From NCBI GenBank assembly GCA_025355485.1, contig JANXZP010000133.1, positions 1-8,007 on the forward strand: a stretch of DNA of 8,007 nucleotides. Direction: 5' to 3'. Under the pieces are notes generated by a model that saw nothing but the letters and a program-made list of their open reading frames with translations, was not told the origin of the DNA and searched no databases. Below are positions 1-7,139 of the stretch, in pieces. Position numbers and translations under genes: made by a program. Each line of letters begins with the position of its first letter. The first letter of the stretch is position 1. The DNA is from Pseudomonadota bacterium (GTDB lineage: Bacteria; Pseudomonadota; Gammaproteobacteria; Xanthomonadales; Xanthomonadaceae).

Positions 1-2195
1 TTTTTCCTTTAGTCCGCCGATTGGCAGCACACGGCCGCGCAAGGTGATCTCACCGGTCATCGCCACATCCGCGCGCACCGGAACTTTCGATAAAGCCGAC
101 ACCAATGCCGTTGCCATTGCGATGCCCGCGCTCGGCCCATCCTTCGGCGTCGCGCCTTCGGGCACGTGCAGATGGAAATCGAGCTTCTGGTGGAACTCCG
201 GGTCAAGCCCCAAGGCCTCTGCGCGCGCGCGCACCACCGAATGGGCGGCTTTCACCGATTCCTGCATCACTTCGCCAAGCTTGCCGGTAAGGATCATCTG
301 CCCCTTGCCGGGACCAGCGACGCTTCGACCTGCAACAGGTCGCCGCCCGCTTCGGTCCATGCCAAGCCGGTGACCAGGCCCACCTCGTTCTGTTGTTCGG
401 CGCGGCCGAAATCGAAACGGCGCACACCGAGGAAATGATCGAGGTTCTTCGGCGCGACCTGTTTCGCGGAATCCTTCTTCGCGCCCTTCTTCGCCACTTT
501 CGGGCCTTCCAGCGCGATCTCCTTGATCACCTTGCGGCATATCTTGGAAATCTCGCGTTCGAGGTTGCGCACGCCGGATTCGCGCGTGTAATAGCGCACG
601 ATGTCGCGCAGCGCGCCTTCGCTGATCTTCAGCTCGCCCTCTTTCAAGCCGTTGGCCTTGAGCTGCTTGGGCAACAGGTAACGCATGGCGATGTTGAGCT
701 TCTCGTCCTCGGTGTAGCCCGGGATGCGGATGACTTCCATGCGGTCGAGCAGCGGACTCGGAATGTTCAACGAATTCGCGGTCGCGATCCACATGACTTC
801 GGACAGGTCGAAATCGACCTCGAGGTAGTGGTCGCTGAAGGAATGGTTCTGCTCGGGATCGAGCACCTCGAGCAGCGCGGACGACGGGTCGCCGCGGAAA
901 TCCATCGACATCTTGTCGATCTCGTCGAGCACGAACAGCGGATTGCGCGTACCGATCTTGCTGAGGTTCTGCAGGATGCGGCCCGGCATTGATCCGATAT
1001 AAGTGCGGCGATGACCGCGTATTTCCGCTTCGTCCCTTACGCCGCCCAGCGACATGCGCACGAACTTGCGGTTCGTGGCCTTGGCGACGCTCTGGCCAAG
1101 CGAGGTCTTGCCGACGCCGGGCGGGCCGACGAGGCACAGGATCGCGCCTTTCATGTTCTTCACGCGGCTCTGCACGGCCAGGTATTCGAGAATCCGATCC
1201 TTGACCTTTTCCAGGCCGTAGTGATCGGCGTCGAGCACATCCAGCGCGACTTTCAGGTCCTTGCGCACCTTGCTGCGCTTTTTCCACGGCACGCCGACCA
1301 TCCAGTCGAGGTAGTTGCGCACGACCGTGGACTCAGCCGACATCGGCGACATCTGCCTGAGCTTGTTGAGCTCGGCCTTGGCCTTGGTCTCGACCGCTTT
1401 GGGCATGCCCGCAGCCGCGATCTTGCGCGCGAGCTCGTCGAGCTCGTTCGGCGCGTCGTCGGCCTCGCCGAGTTCCTTCTGGATCGCCTTCATCTGCTCG
1501 TTGAGGTAGTACTCGCGCTGGCTTTTCTCCATCTGCGACTTGACGCGGCCGCGGATGCGCTTCTCCAACTGCTGAACGTCGATCTCGCCCTCGACGTAGC
1601 CGATCAGCAGTTCCAGCCGCGTAGCGACATCGAGCGTCTCGAGCAATTTCTGTTTTTCCGACAGCCGCACGCCGATGTGCGCGGCTACCGTGTCGGCCAG
1701 CCGGCTCGGATCGCTGATACCGTTGATCGTGGCGAGCAGTTCGGGCGGCAGCTTGCGATTGGTCTTGAGGTATTGCTCAAACTGCGTGGTCAGCGAACGC
1801 GCGGTGACTTCGATCTCGAGCGGTTCGTTGGACTGTTCGGACTCGATCACGTCAGCGATCGCCGTCATCACGCCCTCGCGTTCGCTACACACCGTCAAAT
1901 GCACACGCGCGGCGCCTTCGACCAGAACCTTGATCGTGCCGTCGGGGAGTTTCAGCAATTGCAGCACCTGCGCCAGCGTACCCCACTCGTAGAGGTCCTT
2001 TGCGCCGGGCTCGTCGATGTCGGGGCTTTTCTGCGCGACCAGCAGGATCCGCTTGTCGGCTTCCATCGCCATCTCGAGCGCGCGAACCGAACGGTCGCGG
2101 CCCACAAACAGCGGGATCACCATGTGCGGATACACCACCACGTCACGCAGTGGCAGCACGGGCAGGTCGACGCGGGTCGGGTTGTGGCTGGTCAT
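1..2195 (-). CDS. lon: ATP-dependent Lon protease, frameshifted and cut at the window edge
   Basis: Lon is a cytosolic AAA+ serine protease that unfolds and degrades misfolded and regulatory proteins. The N-terminal LON substrate domain opens with LPVLPLRDVVVYPHMVIPLF at residues 11-30. The AAA+ module has Walker A GPPGVGKT (357-364), Walker B VLDEIDK (Asp424/Glu425) and a sensor-1 region IATANS. The upstream frame runs to Val628-Pro629, then reads ARGR and stops at 294-296. The adjacent frame continues as Lon at once (PGKGQ, GEVMQES, VHVP-like HLHVPEGATPKDGPSAG). Its catalytic Ser codon is at 130-132, and the catalytic Lys of GGLKEK is the last codon at 1-3. Their 43-residue spacing matches E. 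coli Ser679/Lys722. A lysine/alanine-rich linker (VAKKGAKKDSAK) adds about ten residues compared with E. coli. The ATG start is set by AGGAG six bases upstream (2202-2206). Identity is certain. Whether the gene is intact in the organism is unknown. Confidence 0.95.
307..314 (-). other. lon: Apparent one-base deletion in lon
   Basis: On the coding strand the sequence reads GTCCCGGCAAGGGG. The conserved Lon segment Val-Pro-Gly-Lys-Gly needs GTCCCGGGCAAGGGG, with one more G. The missing base moves translation into a frame that stops after four codons. Sequence on both sides matches Lon closely, so restoring one G rejoins the protein. Loss of one base from a short G run is a common sequencing or assembly error, and a real recent mutation is the alternative. 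No X-XXY-YYZ slippery heptamer is present in the zero frame, so programmed -1 frameshifting is not supported. Confidence 0.85.
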
Positions 2196-2232
2196 TCGGG
2201 ACTCCTGCGATGCGGGGCGCGTTCTGCACGGA

Positions 2233-2261
2233 AAATGGGGCTGTTTGCGCGCACTTGCAAG
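2233..2261 (-). promoter_or_regulatory. Probable sigma-32 heat-shock promoter of lon
   Basis: The coding strand carries CTTGCAA (2261-2255), a 14-base spacer, and CCCCATTT (2240-2233). The sigma-32 consensus is CTTGAAA and CCCCATNT with similar spacing, so there is one mismatch in the -35 and none in the -10. The predicted transcript would start about 32 bases before the lon ATG. lon is a classic heat-shock regulon member in gammaproteobacteria, which supports the call. Confidence 0.75.
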
Positions 2262-2282
2262 CCGGGCGCGCGCAGGCGCTTC

Positions 2283-2299
2283 GACTCCCGGGGGGAGCC
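2283..2299 (-). repeat. Small GC-rich hairpin between clpX and lon
   Basis: Seven paired bases (GGCTCCC with GGGAGTC, one G-U pair) close a three-base loop. It lies downstream of clpX and upstream of the lon heat-shock promoter. No run of T follows, so it is at best a weak terminator or transcript 3'-end structure for clpX. Confidence 0.3.
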
Positions 2300-2346
2300 G
2301 ACGAAAATCAGCGACTTGCGAAATGGCCGGAGGAACCCGGCAGCCG

Positions 2347-3633
<1,287 letters not shown>

Positions 3634-3666
3634 GCGTCTCGCGCTCCGGAACGGAGGTTCATCGGC

Positions 3667-3675
3667 AGAATAGCA
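3667..3675 (-). promoter_or_regulatory. Possible extended -10 promoter of clpX
   Basis: TGC-TATTCT on the coding strand resembles an extended -10 element and sits about 34 bases before the clpX ATG. No good -35 hexamer lies 17 bases upstream, as expected for extended -10 promoters but also for chance matches. It would allow clpX expression apart from tig-clpP. Confidence 0.35.
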
Positions 3676-3678
3676 TAG

Positions 3679-3701
3679 CCCACGCCGTGATCCGGCGCGG
3701 G
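3679..3701 (-). terminator. GC-rich hairpin between clpP and clpX, weak terminator candidate
   Basis: The coding strand can fold CCCGCGCCG with CGGCGTGGG (nine pairs, one G-U) around the loop GATCA. The following CTATGCTATTCT is only moderately T-rich and doubles as the putative clpX -10 region. It could partly terminate tig-clpP transcripts or protect their 3' end. No clean U tract is present. Confidence 0.3.
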
Positions 3702-3749
3702 GGCTTGGGTAGCGGGGAAACCTGTAACGACCGTCTCAATTCGCAGGAT

Positions 3750-4373
3750 TCAGGAGGCCTGGATCGATTCGTCGGCGCGCCGCGCGATGACCTGGTCGAT
3801 CAAGCCGTAGGCCTTGGCTTCCTCGGCGCTCTTGAAATTGTCGCGTTCGGTGTCGCGACCGATCGTTTCGATCGACTGGCCGGTGTGCTTGGCGAGAATC
3901 TCGTTGAGCCTGGCCTTGAGCGACAGGATTTCGCGCGCATGGATCTCGATGTCGGTCGCCTGGCCCTGGAAGCCGCCCAGTGGCTGGTGGATCATGACCC
4001 GCGAATTCGGCAGGGCGTAGCGCTTGCCATGGGTACCGGCCGCCAGCAGCAGCGAACCCATGCTGGCCGCCTGGCCGACGCAGATCGTGCTGATGTCGGG
4101 TTTGATGAACTGCATGGTGTCGTAGATCGCCATGCCCGCGGTGACGATGCCGCCCGGCGAGTTGATGTACAGGCTGATGTCCTTTTCGGGATTGTCGGCC
4201 TCGAGGAACAGCATCTGCGCGACAATGACGTTCGCCACGTAGTCGTCGATCGGACCGACCATGAAGATCACGCGCTCTTTCAGCAGCCGCGAATAGATGT
4301 CGTACGCGCGTTCGCCGCGGCTGGTCTGTTCGACCACCATCGGCACCAGGTTCAGGTTCTTGGTCGGGATCAC
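3750..4373 (-). CDS. clpP: ATP-dependent Clp protease proteolytic subunit ClpP
   Basis: ClpP is the serine peptidase that forms the double-heptamer chamber served by ClpX. At 207 residues it has normal length. The catalytic triad is visible: Ser104 in GQAASMGS, His129 in VMIHQPLGG and Asp178 in RDTERDNF. This numbering is seven above mature E. coli ClpP (97/122/171), consistent with a short propeptide. The oxyanion glycine motif NSPGG is at 71-75 and the handle region QATDIEIHAREIL follows. The start is GTG at 4371-4373, chosen because GGAG lies six bases upstream and the family alignment begins there (KNLNLVPMVVEQ). It follows tig by only 33 bases with no terminator, so the two are probably one transcript. 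Confidence 0.98.
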   Translation of the reverse strand: MIPTKNLNLVPMVVEQTSRGERAYDIYSRLLKERVIFMVGPIDDYVANVIVAQMLFLEADNPEKDISLYINSPGGIVTAGMAIYDTMQFIKPDISTICVGQAASMGSLLLAAGTHGKRYALPNSRVMIHQPLGGFQGQATDIEIHAREILSLKARLNEILAKHTGQSIETIGRDTERDNFKSAEEAKAYGLIDQVIARRADESIQAS

Positions 4374-4379
4374 GCGTTA

Positions 4380-4383
4380 CTCC
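4380..4383 (-). promoter_or_regulatory. Shine-Dalgarno site fixing the GTG start of clpP
   Basis: GGAG on the coding strand followed by TAACGC and then GTG gives ideal six-base spacing. The next in-frame ATG (Met12) would remove the conserved N-terminal axial-loop residues. Confidence 0.7.
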
Positions 4384-4406
4384 GGCTTGGAAGGGTCGTG
4401 TGAAGC

Positions 4407-5708
4407 TCAGCTCCGGCGCTGCTGCATCGCGTCGGTAAAATTCAGGCGGTGCTCGGTCGCCTCGGCTTTCGATGCGATCCAGTCGATCACCTGTTCTTCC
4501 ATCACCCGCGACTGTAGATCGGACATCAGGCGCTGGTCGTTGCGGTACAACTCGATTACCTGCTTCGGATCTTCGTAGGTCGATGCGATCAGCGTGAGCA
4601 TCTCGTTGACCCGCTGCGGATCGAGCTTGATGTTGTTCTGGCGGGCGACCTCGCCCACCAGCAGCACCGTCGCGACCCGGATACGCGCGGCCGGCAGGAA
4701 ACCCTCGAACGGGATGTGCGGATTGTCCTGGCCGGTTTCAATGGCCTGCTGCTCGGCCTGGTGGGCCTGCGCGCGTGCTTCGCCTTCGATCAGACGTGCG
4801 GGCAACTCGACATCCGAGTGTTGCGCGATCAGTTTGTCCAGCACTTCGGCGCGCAGGCGCGCCATCAACGAGCCCTTGAGTTCGCGTTCCAGGTTGCTGC
4901 GCACTTCCTTGCGGAATTGTTCGACTTCGCCGCTGCGGATGCCAAAGGTGCGGATGAAGTCGGCGTCGAGTTCGGGCAGGTGCGGTTCGGAGACGCGCAC
5001 GACGTGCGCCTGCACCTTCGCGTTCTTGCCTGCCAGCGCGGGGTCGCTCCAGTCCGGCGGATAGTTCAGTTCAAGCGCGATATCGTCGCCCGCCACCTTG
5101 CCGACCAGTTGCGCTTCGAGTTCGCGATCGAGCATGCCGGAACCGAGTACGGTCGCCGCGCGCTCCACGCCTTCGGCAGGCAGGCGCATGCCATCGGCAT
5201 GGGTCACGGTTTCCACCATCGCCAGATCGCCGGCCTGCGCTGCACGTTCAACCGGATTCCAGTTGCGACGCTGCGTGCGCAGGGTTTCGATCATGTGATC
5301 GACGTCGGAATCTTCGACCTCGGCGACCGAACGCGCGATCTGCAGGGAGCCGACGTCGATCGGACCGAACTCCGGAACCACTTCGAAGGTGGCCACGTAA
5401 CCCATCTGGCCTTCGTCGGCGTTGGTCGGCTGGATCTGCGGCTGGCCGGCCGGGCGCAGGTTTTCCTTGCGGATGGCCTCGTCGAAGCTTTCGCGCACCA
5501 AGTCGCCGAATACTTCGTTGCGCACCTGCGCACCGTAGCGCTGTTCGATGATCTTCGCGGGCACCTTGCCCGGGCGAAAACCCTTGATGCGCGCAGTGCG
5601 AGCTATCTCGCTCAGGCGCGAACCGGTGATCGACTGCAGCCGGTCGACCGGCATGCTGACCGTGATGCGGCGTTCGAGGTTGCTGACGTTTTCAACCGAC
5701 ACTTGCAT
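4407..5708 (-). CDS. tig: Trigger factor, ribosome-associated chaperone
   Basis: Trigger factor binds ribosomal protein L23 at the exit tunnel and shields nascent chains. It is 433 residues (E. coli 432). The N-terminal ribosome-binding domain carries the signature GFRPGKVP at residues 43-50. A peptidyl-prolyl isomerase (FKBP-like) domain follows at roughly 150-235, and the C-terminal helical chaperone arms fill the rest (AYEDPK-like STYEDPKQVIELY, near residue 380). The FKBP region looks divergent, so isomerase activity is less sure than chaperone function. The start MQVSVENVSNLERR matches the family. An in-frame ATG twelve codons upstream is rejected because AGGAG lies five bases before the chosen ATG. 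It heads the tig-clpP unit and lies 76 bases after tRNA-Leu with no clear promoter between them. Confidence 0.97.
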   Translation of the reverse strand: MQVSVENVSNLERRITVSMPVDRLQSITGSRLSEIARTARIKGFRPGKVPAKIIEQRYGAQVRNEVFGDLVRESFDEAIRKENLRPAGQPQIQPTNADEGQMGYVATFEVVPEFGPIDVGSLQIARSVAEVEDSDVDHMIETLRTQRRNWNPVERAAQAGDLAMVETVTHADGMRLPAEGVERAATVLGSGMLDRELEAQLVGKVAGDDIALELNYPPDWSDPALAGKNAKVQAHVVRVSEPHLPELDADFIRTFGIRSGEVEQFRKEVRSNLERELKGSLMARLRAEVLDKLIAQHSDVELPARLIEGEARAQAHQAEQQAIETGQDNPHIPFEGFLPAARIRVATVLLVGEVARQNNIKLDPQRVNEMLTLIASTYEDPKQVIELYRNDQRLMSDLQSRVMEEQVIDWIASKAEATEHRLNFTDAMQQRRS

Positions 5709-5713
5709 GACTA

Positions 5714-5718
5714 CTCCT
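5714..5718 (-). promoter_or_regulatory. Shine-Dalgarno site deciding the tig start
   Basis: AGGAG on the coding strand lies five bases before the ATG at 5708-5706. The upstream in-frame ATG at 5744 would place this site inside the coding sequence. Confidence 0.75.
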
Positions 5719-5784
5719 GGAAAGCGGGTCGACGGCGGACGCATGCATGCCGCACAAGCTCGAGGCGCGCGCGGACATTGGCGA

Positions 5785-5869
5785 TGGTGCGAAAGGAGAG
5801 ATTCGAACTCTCAAGGGTTGCCCCACTGGAACCTAAATCCAGCGCGTCTACCAGTTTCGCCACTTTCGC
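5785..5869 (-). tRNA. tRNA-Leu (anticodon UAG)
   Basis: An 85-nt class II tRNA including encoded CCA. The acceptor stem GCGAAAG/CTTTCGC pairs perfectly, as do the T stem GAGAG/CTCTC and the anticodon stem CTGGA/TCCAG. The loop TTTAGGT gives anticodon UAG (complement at 5833-5835), reading CUN leucine codons. It has the long variable arm expected for Leu. It is the last tRNA before tig. Confidence 0.97.
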
Positions 5870-5903
5870 GTTGCCGCGCGGCTGTCGAGAAGGCAGGAAG
5901 GAT

Positions 5904-5979
5904 TGGTGGGCCGTGAAGGATTCGAACCTTCGACCTATTGATTAAGAGTCAACTGCTCTACCAACTGAGCTAACGGCCC
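5904..5979 (-). tRNA. tRNA-Lys (anticodon CUU)
   Basis: A 76-nt tRNA including CCA. The acceptor GGGCCGT/ACGGCCC is fully paired. The loop CTCTTAA gives anticodon CUU (complement at 5944-5946). The body closely resembles E. coli tRNA-Lys, but the anticodon is CUU rather than UUU. A UUU isoacceptor must be elsewhere in the genome to read AAA. Confidence 0.96.
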
Positions 5980-6033
5980 GTCATCATTCCTGCCGCTGCG
6001 GCAGCGGACATGCATTATGCCGCATCCGGGAAC

Positions 6034-6111
6034 TGGGGTGGAAGACGGGATTCGAACCCGCGACCCCTGGAATCACAATCCAGTGCTCTAACCGACTGAG
6101 CTACATCCACC
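6034..6111 (-). tRNA. tRNA-His (anticodon GUG) with encoded G-1
   Basis: The loop TTGTGAT gives anticodon GUG (complement at 6074-6076). The histidine identity element G-1 is encoded (6111) opposite discriminator C73 (6037). The acceptor strands GTGGATG and CTTCCAC pair except at 6:67, where T6 (6105) faces T67 (6043). T-stem and anticodon-stem pairing is normal, with CCA encoded. The mismatch is odd but probably tolerable. Confidence 0.95.
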
Positions 6112-6160
6112 ATTGAACAACCGTGCAACGTACGATTCCTAGTGCAGCGACGATCGAATC

Positions 6161-6236
6161 TGGCGCGCCCGACAGGAATCGAACCTGTAACCACCGGCTT
6201 AGAAGGCCGGTGCTCTATCCGTTGAGCTACGGGCGC
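6161..6236 (-). tRNA. tRNA-Arg (anticodon UCU)
   Basis: A 76-nt tRNA including CCA. The acceptor GCGCCCG/CGGGCGC, anticodon stem CCGGC/GCCGG and T stem ACAGG/CCTGT are all perfect. The loop CTTCTAA gives UCU (complement at 6201-6203), reading AGA/AGG. The discriminator base is G. Confidence 0.96.
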
Positions 6237-6314
6237 CTGTACCAACTATACCGGCGACACCGCAACCAACACATCCTCTTACGCAAGGCCCTATCACCAC
6301 GACAGCACTTGTAA

Positions 6315-6391
6315 TGGTCGGGGTAGAGGGATTCGAACCCCCGACATCCTGCTCCCAAAGCAGGCGCGCTACCAGACTGCGCTATACCCCG
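6315..6391 (-). tRNA. tRNA-Pro (anticodon UGG)
   Basis: A 77-nt tRNA including CCA. The acceptor CGGGGTA/TACCCCG begins with C1-G72, typical of bacterial tRNA-Pro. The anticodon stem CCTGC/GCAGG encloses TTTGGGA, giving UGG (complement at 6355-6357). It is the first tRNA after the terminator at 6471-6490, so it should have its own promoter. I do not see a convincing one in 6392-6470. Confidence 0.96.
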
Positions 6392-6462
6392 AGATCATCC
6401 GCTGCACGATAGTTTGCGCATCATGAAGCGGGCGTCCGCAACGGCAACACTACCGCCACCGC

Positions 6463-6490
6463 AGACAAGAAAGGGTGCCGAAGCACCCTT
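6463..6490 (-). terminator. C(UUCG)G intrinsic terminator after tRNA-Arg(ACG)
   Basis: On the minus strand AAGGGTGC pairs perfectly with GCACCCTT around a TTCG loop closed by C-G, the very stable UUCG tetraloop. It is followed by TCTTGTCT, a modest T-rich tail. It lies 11 bases after tRNA-Arg(ACG) and should end that transcript. The plus-strand direction has no T tail. Confidence 0.75.
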
Positions 6491-6500
6491 CCCTGCAAAA

Positions 6501-6577
6501 TGGCGCGCCCGGAGAGATTCGAACTCCCGACCACCAAGTTCGTAGCCTGGTACTCTATCCAGCTGAGCTACGGGCGC
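6501..6577 (-). tRNA. tRNA-Arg (anticodon ACG, read as ICG)
   Basis: A 77-nt tRNA including CCA. The acceptor GCGCCCG/CGGGCGC is perfect. The anticodon stem CCAGG/CTTGG has one G-U pair. The loop CTACGAA gives ACG (complement at 6541-6543), normally deaminated by TadA to ICG and reading CGU/CGC/CGA. It is bracketed by its own promoter and terminator, so it is probably a single-gene unit. Confidence 0.96.
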
Positions 6578-6589
6578 ACTGAACTTCTA

Positions 6590-6618
6590 ATTATGCGGAT
6601 CGGGTGAGGTTGCGTCAA
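6590..6618 (-). promoter_or_regulatory. Sigma-70 promoter of tRNA-Arg(ACG)
   Basis: On the minus strand TTGACG (6618-6613), a 17-base spacer and CATAAT (6595-6590) form a near-consensus promoter. Transcription would begin within a few bases of the tRNA 5' end at 6577. This is the best housekeeping promoter in the window. Confidence 0.8.
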
Positions 6619-6639
6619 TTCGTGGTGGGTGCTGCTTGA

Positions 6640-6885
6640 TTCATGGCTTCATGGAGAACACGGAAGAGAACGTGCAGAAAGCTTGGGAGAGGGATTGCTC
6701 GGCTCATCCATGAGCCTCACCCTCCGCTGCGCTCCGGGCCAGCCTTCGGCTGTCCTGATTTGCTCCAGGCAAATCAGTCACTGCGGAGGCAGGATGCCGG
6801 AGCGAACATCGATCGCGCAGCGAGCGATGGCCCGAAGGGCGTAGGCCAGGATGGCCGGAGTCAACCCATAGGGTTCTCATCAAGC
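6640..6885. repeat. Hairpin-rich non-coding segment, probable intergenic repeat or element remnant
   Basis: Nothing here looks like a real gene. The stretch is dense in inverted repeats: GGCTCA/TGAGCC at 6701-6716, AGCC/GGCT at 6741-6751, a nine-pair stem CTGATTTGC/GCAAATCAG at 6755-6777, and a ten-position stem with one mismatch at 6807-6829. CCTCCGC (6721-6727) pairs with GCGGAGG (6783-6789) and encloses two of these. A near-direct repeat (AGGATGCCGGAG and AGGATGGCCGGAG) begins at 6791 and 6849. The look is of a dispersed intergenic repeat or a decayed small element. No copy number is known from this window. A structured RNA is an alternative. Confidence 0.45.
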
Positions 6886-6955
6886 CCCTCTCTCTCCGCC
6901 AGATACACAAAAGGCCCCTTTCGGGGCCTTTTGTGTATCTGGCGGAGAGAGAGGG
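6886..6955. repeat. Perfect 33-bp inverted repeat reaching into tRNA-Ser
   Basis: The arms 6886-6918 and 6923-6955 are exact reverse complements around a four-base loop (GAAA on the minus strand). The inner part is the tRNA-Ser terminator. The right arm continues into the last 16 bases of tRNA-Ser (6940-6955), covering CCA, the discriminator base, the 3' acceptor strand and the 3' T-stem strand. The left arm is therefore an extra, oppositely oriented copy of the tRNA 3' end. Pairing was checked base by base. Confidence 0.95.
6909..6932 (-). terminator. Intrinsic terminator of tRNA-Ser(GCU)
   Basis: On the minus strand AAAAGGCCCC pairs with GGGGCCTTTT around GAAA, followed by GTGT. The stem is GC-rich with a short T run and begins seven bases after the tRNA CCA. 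It is symmetric, so it could also stop plus-strand transcription. Confidence 0.8.
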
Positions 6956-7032
6956 ATTCGAACCCTCGATCAGGCTTTTGACCCGATACTCCCTTAGCAG
7001 GGGAGCCCCTTCGGCCTCTCGGGCATCTCTCC
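6940..7032 (-). tRNA. tRNA-Ser (anticodon GCU)
   Basis: A 93-nt class II tRNA including CCA. The acceptor GGAGAGA/TCTCTCC, anticodon stem CTCCC/GGGAG and T stem GAGGG/CCCTC are perfect. The loop CTGCTAA gives GCU (complement at 6996-6998), reading AGC/AGU. The long variable arm and G73 suit serine. No convincing promoter lies in the 107 bases between it and csrA, so read-through from csrA is possible. Its 3' end forms part of the 33-bp inverted repeat. Confidence 0.97.
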
Positions 7033-7072
7033 GAATCTGTGGTGCAGAAACCAGCGCGACCTTGTGCGTGCG

Positions 7073-7096
7073 GATCGAACGCGGTTGCGTTCGATC
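7073..7096. repeat. Perfect 10-bp palindrome between csrA and tRNA-Ser
   Basis: GATCGAACGC and GCGTTCGATC flank a four-base spacer. It lies 43 bases after the csrA stop and 40 bases before tRNA-Ser. Neither strand has a T tract after it, so it is not a standard terminator. It may be a transcript 3'-end structure for csrA, a rho-dependent end, or a protein site. Confidence 0.55.
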
Positions 7097-7139
7097 TCCA
7101 AGTCAATCAGCGATTGCGGCCGGCTGCGCAGGATACCGG

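Noticed and set aside
220..234. Alternating GC run in lon as a possible Z-DNA or repeat locus
   Set aside because: It simply encodes the conserved RARA residues of Lon and is too short to mean anything alone.
300..325. Programmed -1 frameshifting in lon
   Set aside because: There is no slippery heptamer in the zero frame, and Lon is not known to use recoding. A lost base explains the data better.
5709..5744. Upstream in-frame ATG for tig adding twelve residues
   Set aside because: The AGGAG site and the family N-terminus (MQVSVEN) both place the start at 5708.
4716..5945. Plus-strand open frame opposite tig and running over tRNA-Leu and tRNA-Lys
   Set aside because: It crosses two well-formed tRNA genes and a trigger factor gene on the other strand, so it is a shadow frame.
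6015..6314. Short frames such as 6015-6245 and 6123-6314 over the tRNA cluster
   Set aside because: They lie on or opposite tRNA genes and their products are translated tRNA sequence.
5785..6577. Regularly spaced repeats across the tRNA region as a possible CRISPR array
   Set aside because: The repeated motif is the T-arm sequence of the tRNAs. Each unit folds as a complete, different tRNA.
6704..6910. 68-codon minus-strand open frame downstream of tRNA-Ser
   Set aside because: It starts inside the inverted repeat and runs through the hairpin-rich segment, has no domain I recognise and no clear ribosome-binding site. It is probably a spurious frame of a repeat.
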